A DNA stretch of 64,000 nt from Lycorma delicatula (taxonomy: Eukaryota; Arthropoda; Insecta; Hemiptera; Fulgoridae), in contig NC_134456.1 in assembly GCF_047948215.1 (NCBI RefSeq), forward strand, positions 59,225,029 through 59,289,028, read 5' to 3'. Below the pieces are notes generated by a model. That model did not search any database and had not been told where the DNA came from. It worked only from the letters and a program-made list of their open reading frames with translations. Below, piece by piece: positions 59,391 to 62,900 of the stretch (position 1 is its first letter; every line of letters begins with the position of its first letter). The position numbers and the translations under genes were made by a program.

Positions 59391-60616
59391 ATAAATAAAA
59401 AAATGTGAAAATGAAGAATCTCCTTATAACACAACTTCAGTTTTTAATTAATAACACTAATTTATAATGAACCCATAACTGAATTTGTAGTTCCATTACA
59501 AATTCATTAATTTGAACAATTTTTATAATAATTTAATTAGTGTGATACAACTTATTCTACTGCTTGTGGTACTGGTTACATATGTAACCAGTACTCATTC
59601 CAATACTCATATGTCCTCTATGAGCATTTACAGTGAAGCATCTATGTTCCTCTTGGTTTTGTGCAATAAAAAAAGATAAAATTTACCATCACTTTGGTGT
59701 GATACTGAACATATAGAATTGGTAAGGTTGGAGTCTAAGCAATATAGACAGCTCATAGTACTGCTAAGTAGCACAAATACTTTATTAATGACAAACAGTA
59801 AGCGTTAGAAGAGGCAAAAGCTTATAAGATACAACTGTCCTAAAGCACGAATACAAGACAGTAAGAACTTGTAACACACAAAAATTACATCCATTAAAAA
59901 AATACTGCAGCCAATGTGCATATGTAATATATTATCAAATTGATCAATTAATAAGTAGGAGGACAAGATCTCTTACTAGAGCATAGTGAAATGCTCTGTA
60001 TTCACTTAGAAACCTTAAGGTATTTTATGGTATTCCAAGATATACAAAGGTAGAAAAGAAAGAGGACATGCTACCGGAATATACACAAACTGTAGTTCAC
60101 AAAGGTGAAAAACAAAATGTAGCCTAACACTATTTCTTTTATTCTGTGTCAGGAAAAATAAAAGTCTTTCCAAAAAGAAAACAATTAGCCTTTTTATGAG
60201 TTGAAGAACAAAAATTAAAAATGTCACCGATAATATTAACTGTAGCTGAAACTAGAAGCAATTAGATAGCATATATTGCTTTAAAAGTAAATTAATGTTT
60301 GTTTTTCATTTAAATATTGATGAGAATTAGAGCTAGATGCTATTCTAATACATACAAGAATAACACTGTTATTTCAGAATTCAGATGCCTTATTACAGCA
60401 TTTAAAAAGTAAGATACAATAAAATTAATTTATTACATTATTTTAGAGATGTGTTATTGTACTGCAATATTATTTTACAGTTAATCTTATTATAATGCTG
60501 AACATACATTTTTAAGATGGTAAGGATCTATGAAGAGGGATGCTGCTCTTGATAAACCCAAAATGCATAAGAACACATTGATTGTTGACATGAATGGGCG
60601 ACTTGATATTAATGAC
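24951..60616 (-). CDS. Multi-pass membrane protein gene, 3' part (PRRT3/4-like)
   Basis: Eight exons join on the minus strand: 60,616-60,508; 59,182-58,964; 56,884-56,734; 45,989-45,837; 29,717-29,467; 29,096-28,971; 27,830-27,608; 25,132-24,951. All junctions are GT-AG with matching phases (0,0,1,1,0,0,1), giving 470 codons plus stop. The first exon begins inside a codon, so the start lies beyond the window. Hydrophobic spans lie in exons 1, 2 (two), 3, 7 and 8, and a weaker one in exon 4. A polar Ser/Thr/Lys-rich stretch (exons 5-6) separates the two groups. From memory the motif order (…SRAASLFIDPY, WDIGYPSIIAGFSLVQLAFL, LRVTYATAFTGLLLC, PWPWFCFETICR) resembles vertebrate proline-rich transmembrane proteins 3 and 4. 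The family name is an inference; the exon chain is directly visible. The introns are full of mobile elements, the largest about 15 and 16 kb in this model. Confidence 0.7.
25840..26700 (+). pseudogene. Penelope-like retroelement relic (RT + GIY-YIG)
   Basis: AGATATGGTGATGATATTTT at 25,843 encodes RYGDDIF, the catalytic reverse-transcriptase motif (usually YVDD in this family). It is followed by decayed RT/thumb sequence, including a THLTKP-type block where Penelope-like elements read RKPT. At 26,450-26,544 the frame reads SGIYKIECDNCDHIYI and then RSFKARFLEH, the GIY-YIG endonuclease; the second Gly of YIG is Gln here. Several stops are present. The 5' half of the RT is missing. It lies in the last intron of the host gene. 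Confidence 0.75.
26853..26876. repeat. (TA)n microsatellite
   Basis: About 11 uninterrupted TA units. Confidence 0.9.
27325..27400 (+). pseudogene. Penelope-like GIY-YIG fragment
   Basis: Reads ECDNRDHIYIGKTTRSFKAR. Here the catalytic-loop YIG is intact, unlike the copy at 26.5 kb. The following bases (CATTTTTAATGTATCTGATC) match 26,540 onward, so it is a second partial copy of the same element. Confidence 0.75.
27608..27830 (-). CDS. PRRT3/4-like gene, penultimate exon
   Basis: Acceptor TTACTCTTTATAG before 27,830 and donor TACG|GTAAAT after 27,608. The exon is 223 nt: 74 codons plus one base. It starts GAGPDLTLHT, passes an Ala/His/Gln-rich linker and enters a membrane segment (LRVTYATAFTGLLLCLANLF) ending RLYGPYG. 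Phase 0 at the start and phase 1 at the end match its neighbours. Confidence 0.8.
28971..29096 (-). CDS. PRRT3/4-like gene, polar 42-codon exon
   Basis: Acceptor TCATTTTTACAG, donor TTAGCA|GTATGT. 126 nt, phase 0 at both sides, so it could be skipped without a frameshift. It encodes a Lys-rich start (KMKKTADP), an acidic SDDEDQP patch, then a Gln/Pro/Ser-rich stretch. Predicted to be an intracellular or extracellular loop; no catalytic motif. Confidence 0.75.
29414..29436. repeat. (TA)n microsatellite
   Basis: About 11 TA units, about 30 bp inside the intron from the 29,467 donor. Confidence 0.9.
29467..29717 (-). CDS. PRRT3/4-like gene, Ser/Thr-rich exon
   Basis: Acceptor TATTTGTTACAG before 29,717, donor AATAAG|GTATGT after 29,467. 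251 nt: two bases finishing a Glu codon, then 83 codons. The composition is strongly Ser/Thr/Asn/Pro (SSYSLIPSSSVSPSESPN…), ending with a basic NLSWRSAQHN and TTTTSGVARDVLNK. It looks like a disordered loop between membrane bundles. The 41.6 kb frame starts in the same phase and could replace it. Confidence 0.75.
30560..31215 (-). repeat. Inverted arm of Penelope-like 3' sequence, left
   Basis: Reverse complement of about 35,560-36,210. Shared blocks are GATCCACCTAAGTAC, ATTATTTTTACCTGAATAAG and TGCTGCCATCTACTG. The inner end reads (minus strand) KSLNILEKY and SLINL, matching the C-terminal tail of the Penelope-like frame visible at 35,530-35,640. The outer part includes conserved TTTACAGGTTTTGCTTTC-type sequence. 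Confidence 0.75.
31745..33167 (-). pseudogene. LINE ORF1 (gag-like) relic B, I/Jockey-type
   Basis: Minus strand from METTASTTSVAEGPRKNPW at 33,167. It proceeds through KYLIIKKKDNDFSKISPFM and PKQLEDRLKIQGKLRWDYL, then in changing frames to a zinc-knuckle region near 32,430 (DPPICVNCNGHH-like, by translation across stops) and a QEVKTVQKVSYFEARKIV-like tail near 32,300. Frameshifts and stops run throughout, so it is dead. It lies head-to-tail downstream of relic A and is more decayed. No ORF2 follows. Confidence 0.6.
33400..34835 (-). pseudogene. LINE ORF1 (gag-like) relic A, I/Jockey-type
   Basis: Starts near 34,831 (MFQTRLEHLEQ, then a basic KRKRSRESDKIKK stretch). It continues in the next frame with an RNA-binding-type domain (ITNCAGGPVKEICKTYNGLY…ACRDLLNCTEEEIVQEMS, 34,584-34,300). 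The 33,575-34,375 frame carries the zinc knuckles: CVRQEICLCG, HEGDPC, and CINCKGHHNSRSRNC at about residues 100-114. A Ser/Thr-rich tail reaches a stop near 33,410. There are at least two frameshifts. The gag-like order without an attached reverse transcriptase marks a broken element. Confidence 0.7.
34836..35394. other. Probable 5' leader of LINE relic A
   Basis: GC-richer than its surroundings, with no open frame of its own. Its position directly upstream of ORF1 relic A suggests a LINE 5' UTR. The boundary with the Penelope-like fragment is near 35,390. Confidence 0.4.
35395..35485 (-). pseudogene. Penelope-like GIY-YIG fragment
   Basis: Minus strand reads YNIYIGKTSR.FKTRYLEHI, the YIG half of a GIY-YIG endonuclease. 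It abuts a plus-strand copy of the same element's C-terminal tail, forming part of an inverted Penelope-like pair. Confidence 0.7.
35520..36210 (+). repeat. Inverted arm of Penelope-like 3' sequence, right
   Basis: Plus strand reads LELLEIKKYDTNNNNKSLDI, the C-terminal tail of the Penelope-like ORF. It then runs into non-coding sequence that mirrors 30,560-31,215 (for example TTATTCAGGTAAAAATAATG and GTACGTAGGTGGATC). The two arms enclose both LINE ORF1 relics. Confidence 0.75.
36595..36690 (+). mobile_element. SINE head, family A (partial)
   Basis: CTCGGCCTTTCATTCAGAG, followed by AATTCAAGTCCTAGTCAAGC, corresponds to the tRNA-like head seen on the minus strand at 37,080-37,150 and 48,200-48,275. 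The body beyond the head is decayed. Confidence 0.65.
37012..37150 (-). mobile_element. SINE, family A
   Basis: Minus strand: tRNA-like head CGAGTGGTAGCGTCTCGGTC with a B box GGGTTTGAATCCCGG, then CAGGCATGGCATTTTAACAC, and a tail with CATCCTCTGAAGCAATACCT and GGTTCCGGAGGCT. A 17-base T run follows the head side (37,151-37,167). Confidence 0.8.
37168..39239. other. Intronic sequence, no element recognised
   Basis: GC-richer patches at 37,330-37,470, 37,820-37,930 and 38,650-38,790 stand out but gave no recognisable protein or paired repeat. Confidence 0.3.
39240..39335 (-). pseudogene. Penelope-like GIY-YIG fragment
   Basis: Minus strand reads GIYKIKCDDCVVIYKGKTSR followed by SFKTIFLEHY. GIY is intact and YIG has become YKG. 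This is the fourth fragment of this family in the window. Confidence 0.75.
39522..40287. mobile_element. Small inverted-repeat (MITE-like) element
   Basis: Left end CCTCATACCTGAAAAC … AATTTCACCACCTAATCCCA … CGACCGAAAGTAAT (39,530-39,600). The right end at 40,205-40,285 is its reverse complement, with about 80% identity over ~75 bp. The ~760 bp interior has no transposase frame. A related terminus occurs at 5,150-5,250. Confidence 0.65.
41479..41603 (-). CDS. Possible alternative last exon of the PRRT3/4-like gene
   Basis: The acceptor TTTATGTTTCAG precedes 41,603. The frame finishes a Glu codon with two bases, exactly as the 29,717 exon does, so it can be spliced to the same upstream donor at 45,837. 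It then encodes 40 residues of Ser/Thr/Arg-rich sequence (ASTSTSSTCSIRPKSSMSSR…) and stops at 41,479. No in-phase internal donor would let it join the 29.7 kb exon. Using it would end the protein before the last two membrane segments. No clear poly(A) signal was seen close by, so it may instead be a chance frame. Confidence 0.45.
43105..44225 (-). pseudogene. IS630/Tc1-like DDE transposase pseudogene
   Basis: Minus strand in shifting frames. PATGLDDFDKFVVR and INEFHKIYKE near 44,200-44,130 are the linker before the catalytic core. RSIVYFDESYILSSHTANK at about 43,950 is the first catalytic Asp block. LIIMHARGEMCFTPIALLIW at about 43,800 is the following beta strands. LSPYHSDLNPIKMV at about 43,460 is the last catalytic region. 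A C-terminal helix region (ITFDIKDVRKLCENKVTDM) runs to about 43,300. This block order is that of DDE_3-type transposases found widely in insects. Numerous stops, so inactive. It lies in the host-gene intron between 41.6 and 45.8 kb. Confidence 0.7.
45428..45559 (-). mobile_element. 5'-truncated SINE, family B, with 15 bp target duplication
   Basis: Carries the family B tail (minus: CATCCTCTGAAGTATTATCT … CCGGAGGCTAAACAG) and ends near GTCGAACTGAGAATGTAC. AGATTAATCCGACTC flanks it at 45,413-45,427 and 45,560-45,574. The tRNA-like head is missing. Confidence 0.85.
45837..45989 (-). CDS. PRRT3/4-like gene, exon 4 of those visible
   Basis: Acceptor GCTTTCTTTGTTGTAG before 45,989. The donor CCTG|GTTGGT after 45,837 is weaker than the others. 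153 nt: two bases finishing a Gly codon, 50 codons, then one base. It encodes IMQLAMLAPYNNLATSVAAA, LVPTLLAPRF and an Asn/Ser-rich end (GCNDANSNNIQPG), moderately hydrophobic at the start. The phases fit exon 3 upstream and either the 41.6 kb or 29.7 kb exon downstream. Confidence 0.65.
47430..47556 (+). mobile_element. Solitary Helitron 5' end
   Basis: AATGTTAAGTTCGTTTGTGT and the following ~90 bases match 48,876-48,995, the 5' end of the Helitron below, at about 95% identity. They include TGAGCTCAAATTTTAGCACG. It ends near a (CTAT)n tract at 47,560. The leading TC is lost. Confidence 0.8.
48118..48275 (-). mobile_element. SINE, family A
   Basis: Minus strand: GCCGGCCTCCGTGGCGCGAG head with A box, B box GAGTTGGAATCCCGG, then CAGGCATGGCATTTTCATGC and the tail CATCATCTGAAGCAATGCAT … GGTTTCGGAAGTTAG. 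It is the least truncated family A copy here. It has a T-rich side at 48,104-48,120. Confidence 0.8.
48370..48862 (-). pseudogene. IS630/Tc1-like DDE element with large internal deletion
   Basis: The minus strand first reads an N-terminal helix-turn-helix-type region (KKALKSCEKTHHFK, then NQTALISDINKLLT). A linker follows (SPKKTKPRRSIEKKVRF, partly across frames). It then jumps to the second catalytic block ENSVIVFDNASYH and KNNDIKMWLSSKGIIFEEV. The first catalytic block present at 43.9 kb is missing. It belongs to the same broad family as the 43.1-44.2 kb relic. It directly precedes the Helitron start at 48,864. Confidence 0.65.
49280..49974 (+). pseudogene. Helitron helicase, 5' portion of the relic
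   Basis: Starts near LENDQQWDICIND (49,290). It continues ILTACFPSSPIELWERYRLH and MAEDILHRVRLENTNMAMEF. It shifts frame at about 49,545 into IANKVLSQLGMPAPTRAA and YDRKMQIINDGVGG. Where intact helicases read YFLDAPGGTGKTF, the Walker A motif is replaced by palindromic sequence (49,776-49,850). After LILATVRSKND the sequence jumps to a near-C-terminal block (NGTRLTVKKLMNNVVEA), so the central helicase motifs are deleted. The last codons are the LINE target site. Confidence 0.85.
49959..49974. repeat. 16 bp target-site duplication of the LINE, 5' copy
   Basis: AACGTAGTTGAAGCAA, identical to 56,262-56,277. It encodes NVVEA of the Helitron helicase. Confidence 0.95.
50875..52533 (+). CDS. LINE ORF1, gag-like RNA-binding protein with zinc knuckles
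   Basis: 552 residues from the ATG at 50,875. The frame extends upstream to 50,785 only through a non-ATG codon. The N-terminal half is charged and probably disordered or helical (acidic and Lys/Arg-rich, residues ~1-110). A globular region follows. The C-terminus holds three CCHC knuckles: CFRCWETGHVAAHC (C491, C494, H499, C504), CYNCGATGHKRAEC (C513-C526) and CVGCGVIGHRLGSRDC (C532-C547, with a longer last spacing). Three knuckles in this order are typical of R1- and Jockey-type ORF1 proteins, which coat the element RNA and bring it to chromatin. The stop TGA overlaps the ORF2 start in ATGA (52,530-52,533). Confidence 0.92.
   Translation: MERAVDMEQELMIAGDAGCSAATTEEERAFRRSRKTLRSPRPPLTSSTDQSEEEATDETVLGKLRARKRRKEVSEDAEEAHHPTMKSLLEEIQVLLLLCEASPEVSDIFKETAGRVMEKAQRVATTMQGTQGTANLDNKHTQTAGSDLAAIQAALKKGEVQDLKELAEKRWPQQAFELVEEVRGLPKADDERACVYVLDLEGDKKSKIACRVCDLAPGIKRKLNSGAMLPGTVVRHVAATDVIGEKEEIDPSGNLYVIPVKGEDITAVDWLLSGLETVSTYEVHPVTVAAPGGKLGSIVKNTLEFWARKHKRKVTMFHSGDPTEERRERQTETVVLRQTGKSYAELLRQVKVTVGEELAPNILSVRKGRGEDVEVRVRAGTNSAQSLREKLAQKAPEVKIGGKGQLDRKEVVHIRDLDAEVTKEEVMAAVQRALEGKTSARITSVRQAYGQTQNATVVLPLEEAKRLTSTGRLLVGWQSCRAEIRRPDVNCFRCWETGHVAAHCTGPDRRACCYNCGATGHKRAECREPTKCVGCGVIGHRLGSRDCKHVRK
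52530..55427 (+). CDS. LINE ORF2: endonuclease-reverse transcriptase
   Basis: 965 residues. The N-terminal apurinic-like endonuclease (about 1-200) shows LQLNVNRA, GDFN at 119-122, and SDH at 194-196 as the catalytic Asp-His pair. The linker is rich in Arg. The reverse transcriptase covers about 390-700: KSPGPD at 403, a fingers block RPICLINTMGKLYERLI, a palm block LLDIRNAFNSVPW, GGVPQGSVLGP at 591, and the catalytic YADD at 625-628. The C-terminal knuckle CFYCGQDDTPEHTFYEC spans 893-909 (CX2CX7HX4C), a feature of R1-type ORF2. No stop or frameshift interrupts it. It should nick target DNA and copy its RNA by target-primed reverse transcription. Translation probably depends on termination-reinitiation at the ATGA overlap. 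Long antisense frames here are shadows. Confidence 0.95.
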   Translation: MKCLQLNVNRAVAAHDLAWAAALVGGYDLLLVVEPNQRLVNSGHWYVDQDGDAAIRNVTGRFAVTKVVRGRGFVAVDIHQLTVINGYISPNSGMDRHEEFIGNLEECIRRAGFPVLLTGDFNSECTELGGCRSTRRGYTLATMLGAAGLVVMNTPRVPTYDARGDGSVLDLTAASDRVARRIVGWQVVEDDFASDHKAIIFEIQGGGRGLEEQDPIWRPSEQQAATVADRTAAEVARRRVHTPEEFMAILQGECVKQRPQPGRRVKNVYWWNRDIARLRGETKTARRRMQRARRRDSERLQEETEVFHAARRSLCRAIKAAKQEAWQHLVEDLEQDPWGRAYQIVTKKFGRRLTPLTREQSLTAITELFHVEEEEWEPIAGDQQRRFTVEELQWASKKMSLRKSPGPDNIPGSIVKVLVDRHPWTVLDMFSGALSTGSFPGCWKEARLVLLPKPGAEETRKYRPICLINTMGKLYERLIAERLRSEIEAGGGLSPDQYGFVRGRSTVDAVRRVLEWARVQSAGTWRRRKIPLIILLDIRNAFNSVPWGVIMGILRERGISGYLLAVINDYLHERSLRVRTEEGEDDFNMFGGVPQGSVLGPLLWNIAYDGLLREELPEGCQSVAYADDLALMVSGRTEEEVEDKANLAVAVVSRWLGERGLRLAPHKTAAVPITGRRRLRGMSFMVDDVRVHTSGCAKYLGVWIDKNGLSNTHLREVTKRAEKIQDALQKLMGNKSGPRASKRRLILSVVSSVLLYAVPAWKDALSRKKNVRMLASLTRRAAIRITSAYRTVSGCAVAVIAGVPPIELRATQLVSTYEGTPKAEAGRQLMVNWQEMWRTATAGAWTRRLIPDLGPWVRRRHGEVDYFLTQFLSGHGEFGVYLHRFKRRRTPRCFYCGQDDTPEHTFYECERWAVVRRRHGTDGLTPETTVAHMLKGKREWDAVQSMVASILKTKEVHGREWGEDF
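55428..56228 (+). other. LINE 3' UTR
   Basis: Non-coding, still GC-rich after about 55,700. It includes an (AATA)n run near 55,818-55,835 that contains AATAAA. It leads directly into the A run. Confidence 0.8.
56229..56263 (+). repeat. Poly(A) tail of the LINE
   Basis: About 35 uninterrupted A residues; the final two also belong to the duplicated target site. Confidence 0.95.
56262..56277. repeat. 16 bp target-site duplication of the LINE, 3' copy
   Basis: AACGTAGTTGAAGCAA, identical to 49,959-49,974. Confidence 0.95.
56262..56575 (+). pseudogene. Helitron helicase, C-terminal portion after the LINE
   Basis: Continues the frame of the 5' portion (NVVEA) with TILTGPFKCEDVLIPQIPII. A one-base lesion near 56,358 follows, after which the frame reads LQFPIRLAFAINKAQGQSLE, DADCFSHGQLYVACSRVGK, and TKNIVYPQILQN to the stop at 56,574. 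INKAQGQ and VACSRVG are conserved late helicase motifs (motif V/VI region). Confidence 0.9.
56734..56884 (-). CDS. PRRT3/4-like gene, exon 3 of those visible
   Basis: Acceptor GATCTTGTGTTTCAG before 56,884, donor CAAGG|GTATCT after 56,734. 151 nt: 50 codons plus one base. It encodes IVKYSLQTLFLLWGFILCCT then FIYAGYRVKTLLHHMPTALL, that is one membrane segment followed by a basic loop. Phase 0 in and phase 1 out. It was too short and ATG-poor to show as a long frame. It was found by asking which sequence continues exon 2 in phase. Confidence 0.8.
57088..58155 (+). pseudogene. Mariner-like transposase pseudogene with N-terminal HTH
   Basis: Plus strand: EQWNGQQHAFIIKIFY (57,091) begins the N-terminal helix-turn-helix domain. 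Then come WIRNFE, LKMKLTGQPKSVHTSHNIEA and SVIQSPRCSIRKQAALMG. After decayed sequence come KIMAN, TVWCAVSTHGVIRPYFFK-like sequence, QYIHMLQSF and the active-site region FQQNDVISYT (usual QQDGA). A deletion then leads to the C-terminus (MLQRGMGNLNGRLADRSIHR … NVIFKA, stop at 58,009). A 3' terminal sequence GTTCCCATTTTTTGTCACCT lies at 58,133. The matching 5' terminus was not found. It sits in the 2 kb intron between visible exons 2 and 3. Confidence 0.7.
58964..59182 (-). CDS. PRRT3/4-like gene, exon 2 of those visible
   Basis: Acceptor ACATTTTTAG before 59,182, donor TTTAAG|GTATGT after 58,964. 219 nt, phase 0 both ends, 73 codons. It starts VMPKLLGAVMWDIGYPSIIA and contains two membrane segments, GYPSIIAGFSLVQLAFL and CLSLIITGHFTCVIGFDIIV, separated by a short QLKLGPQQLRSKS loop. 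This WDxGYP…LxQLAxLxLT pattern is the main reason for the PRRT3/4 suggestion. Confidence 0.85.
59358..59388. repeat. (TA)n microsatellite
   Basis: About 14 TA units. Confidence 0.9.
60508..60616 (-). CDS. PRRT3/4-like gene, exon 1 of those visible
   Basis: Acceptor TGTTGTTGTGACAG before 60,616, donor AAAAAT|GTATGT after 60,508. 109 nt: one base finishing a codon begun in an upstream exon, then 36 codons. It encodes SLISSRPFMSTINVFLCILG and then LSRAASLFIDPYHLKN, one membrane segment ending in the family-like RA..LFIDPY. Upstream coding exons must lie beyond 64,000 or in unrecognised sequence. Confidence 0.8.
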
Positions 60617-61164
60617 CTGTCACAACAACATAATAAATTTGTTATTTATGGTTATAAAATACACTAAAAAAGAATTGAACATTATAATGAAATGTGACAT
60701 CACTTTCACAAAGTAATTTATTATCTATTCATTTTCAATTACATGGAAAGAATACTCCAGAAAATCTTTTTTAAACTACCTATGCAGTTTCTTCTTTAGG
60801 TAAAATACAGATGGTACTGTTGTTAATGGTAGCCATCAAAGTGGGTTAGTAGGCCACCTTTGGTAACTATTTAAATCACACATTTGTTTAGTTGTTTTTG
60901 TTTACTTAATATGTTGTTTTTGGAAAGTTTTATATATTTTTAAATTTAATTTTCTTCATATATTACATATTAGTTTTAATGTGTTGCAGGAAAACACTAA
61001 ATTCAGAAAAAACAACATATTAAACAAACTCAGTCTAAATTAAACATATTATTAAATTACATACTGAAGAGGTTTTTCTGTATATTTTTAGGTATGCATA
61101 ACAAAATTGGCACCATATACACAAACTGATGAATGCAAAAGCTACCCTCTTTGTAAGTAGAAGC

Positions 61165-61735
61165 CTTGCTTTTTACTTCCTTGTACGAAGTAAAGGAAGG
61201 GCTTTGGACGAAGTAAAGGAAGGGCTTTGGGCTGTTTTGGATACTTTTGGTTCAGTCACCAAAAGTATCCAAAACAGCCCAAAATCCAAAAAAAATTTGA
61301 ATTTTGGACTTTTTCTTAACTGCAGTAATAAATAAGCACTTGAGAGCTTTTCAACGATATATCATAAGTGGTACTTATTTTCACTGGTTCCGGAGTTATA
61401 GCCAAATAAAAGTCTAATTAATGAAATATTTGGATGTTACCATGAGAAGGCACGTCTGTTCAAATCAGACTTCATCTCTTTTTTATTAACTTTTTTTTGT
61501 TTAAATATATTATTGATTTATTAATAATTATTAACTTCTGATTGTAAAAAAAAAATTTATGATAAATAATAATTCAATAATAACAATAAAAAAAAATGAA
61601 AAAATATCATTAGTTATTAATGAAATAAAATATTATGTACTTTTCATTTACAAAAAAAAAATGTGCATATGTAATTTAATAGGTGTATAAGGAAGTCATG
61701 TGATGTCCACATCAGATTTTTTTTATAAAACTGTT
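61165..61735 (+). repeat. Dispersed repeat family D, copy 3 (longest)
   Basis: Starts ACTTCCTTGTACGAAGTAAA and ends with an inverted version (ATAAGGAAGTCATGTGATGT), so the ends are partly inverted. The interior matches 12,540-12,935 and 11,803-12,050 in reverse. The block ACGAAGTAAAGGAAGGGCTT is tandemly duplicated at the start. No transposase frame. Confidence 0.7.
61229..61280. repeat. Perfect 23 bp hairpin
   Basis: 61,229-61,251 and 61,258-61,280 are exact reverse complements around a 6-base loop TCAGTC. It lies near the start of repeat D copy 3. Confidence 0.95.
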
Positions 61736-62149
61736 CACTCATTAAACAGACTTCAGTACAGAAAGAAGAAAAACTAACTACAATATCACTAAACTAGCCA
61801 AAAGTACAGCATGAAATCTCATATCACATCACAAATACAAGAACTTCTGATAAACATCATAAAATATTTTCAAAAGATGACATTGAAATTTCAGGTTGAC
61901 TTTTAAGGAAAACATAAAACAGACTTTTTACTTTAAAAAATAATATATTAAACACATCTGTCATTAAGTATTATTATACAGAGCTAATGAATATAACAGC
62001 TGATTCTGTAATAATAAAAGCTACGACAATATCAGGACACCACTTTGGTATTTTTAAATCAAATATATCCAACACTGTTTAAACAATATTAATTTATTAA
62101 ATACTTCCTCAAACAATCGCATTACTTTTAGAAAAATCTAATTCTAGAA

Positions 62150-62900
62150 AAAACTCTAACTGCTAGAGCATCAATTGAAACTATGAAAAAAAACTATAAA
62201 TGTGTGCCTCACTAGGTGCAAATTATCTGGACATAGTTATGAATTGGCATAAGATAAATGTTTCTTGTGCTCAAGTAGTTAAGAGGAAAATTTTGAAGTC
62301 CAAGGAAATACATTAATTACCAACTGATACATCAAGGTGCAGCAACAGACAAAAGCAAAGTAGAAATACTAACAGATGTGAAGCTAAAAACTAGCATAAT
62401 TAGGGAAGAGAAGAAGTAATAATATATTATACCTAAAGATTATAATAGTCACCTACATGAAATTTTAGATCTGGAGAAGACATTTGATGATATAGAATGC
62501 TCCAAATTGCTCTTAAAACTGCATATAAAAGAAGCAGTAAAAGAATTTAAAAAATAAATCTTGAGAATGAAATAACTTTCAAAAACAAAAAATAAAATGT
62601 TAATTTAAAAAATAAAATGTTAAGATTTCAGAGAGGTTATTGTTGTGGAGAGAAAACAAAAATGAGGTAGAAGAAGACTTAATTCCATGGATTGATTGCT
62701 GCAAGAGATCGATTTAAAAATAAATAAGAATAAAACAAAGGAAACAAAATGCAGAAGAAAGGAGGTTGATGAAGAATTAAATATTAAGATAGATGAAATA
62801 CTTAATTGAATATATTGAGAAATATAGATTAAGGAAGAGTACTCCTTCATATATCTTTTATGATAATAATAATTTTTTTAACCTGTTAATCTTCATACCT
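62150..62900 (+). pseudogene. Decayed LINE reverse-transcriptase fragment
   Basis: Plus strand: HEILDLEKTFDDIECSKLLL (about 62,457) resembles the RT motif A context (FxDLEKAFDxV). LKINKNKTKETKC-like sequence followed by RKEVDEELNIKID (62,715-62,800) resembles the segment after the YADD motif in arthropod LINEs. Stops and frameshifts are frequent and YADD itself is not visible. The clade is undetermined. Confidence 0.5.
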
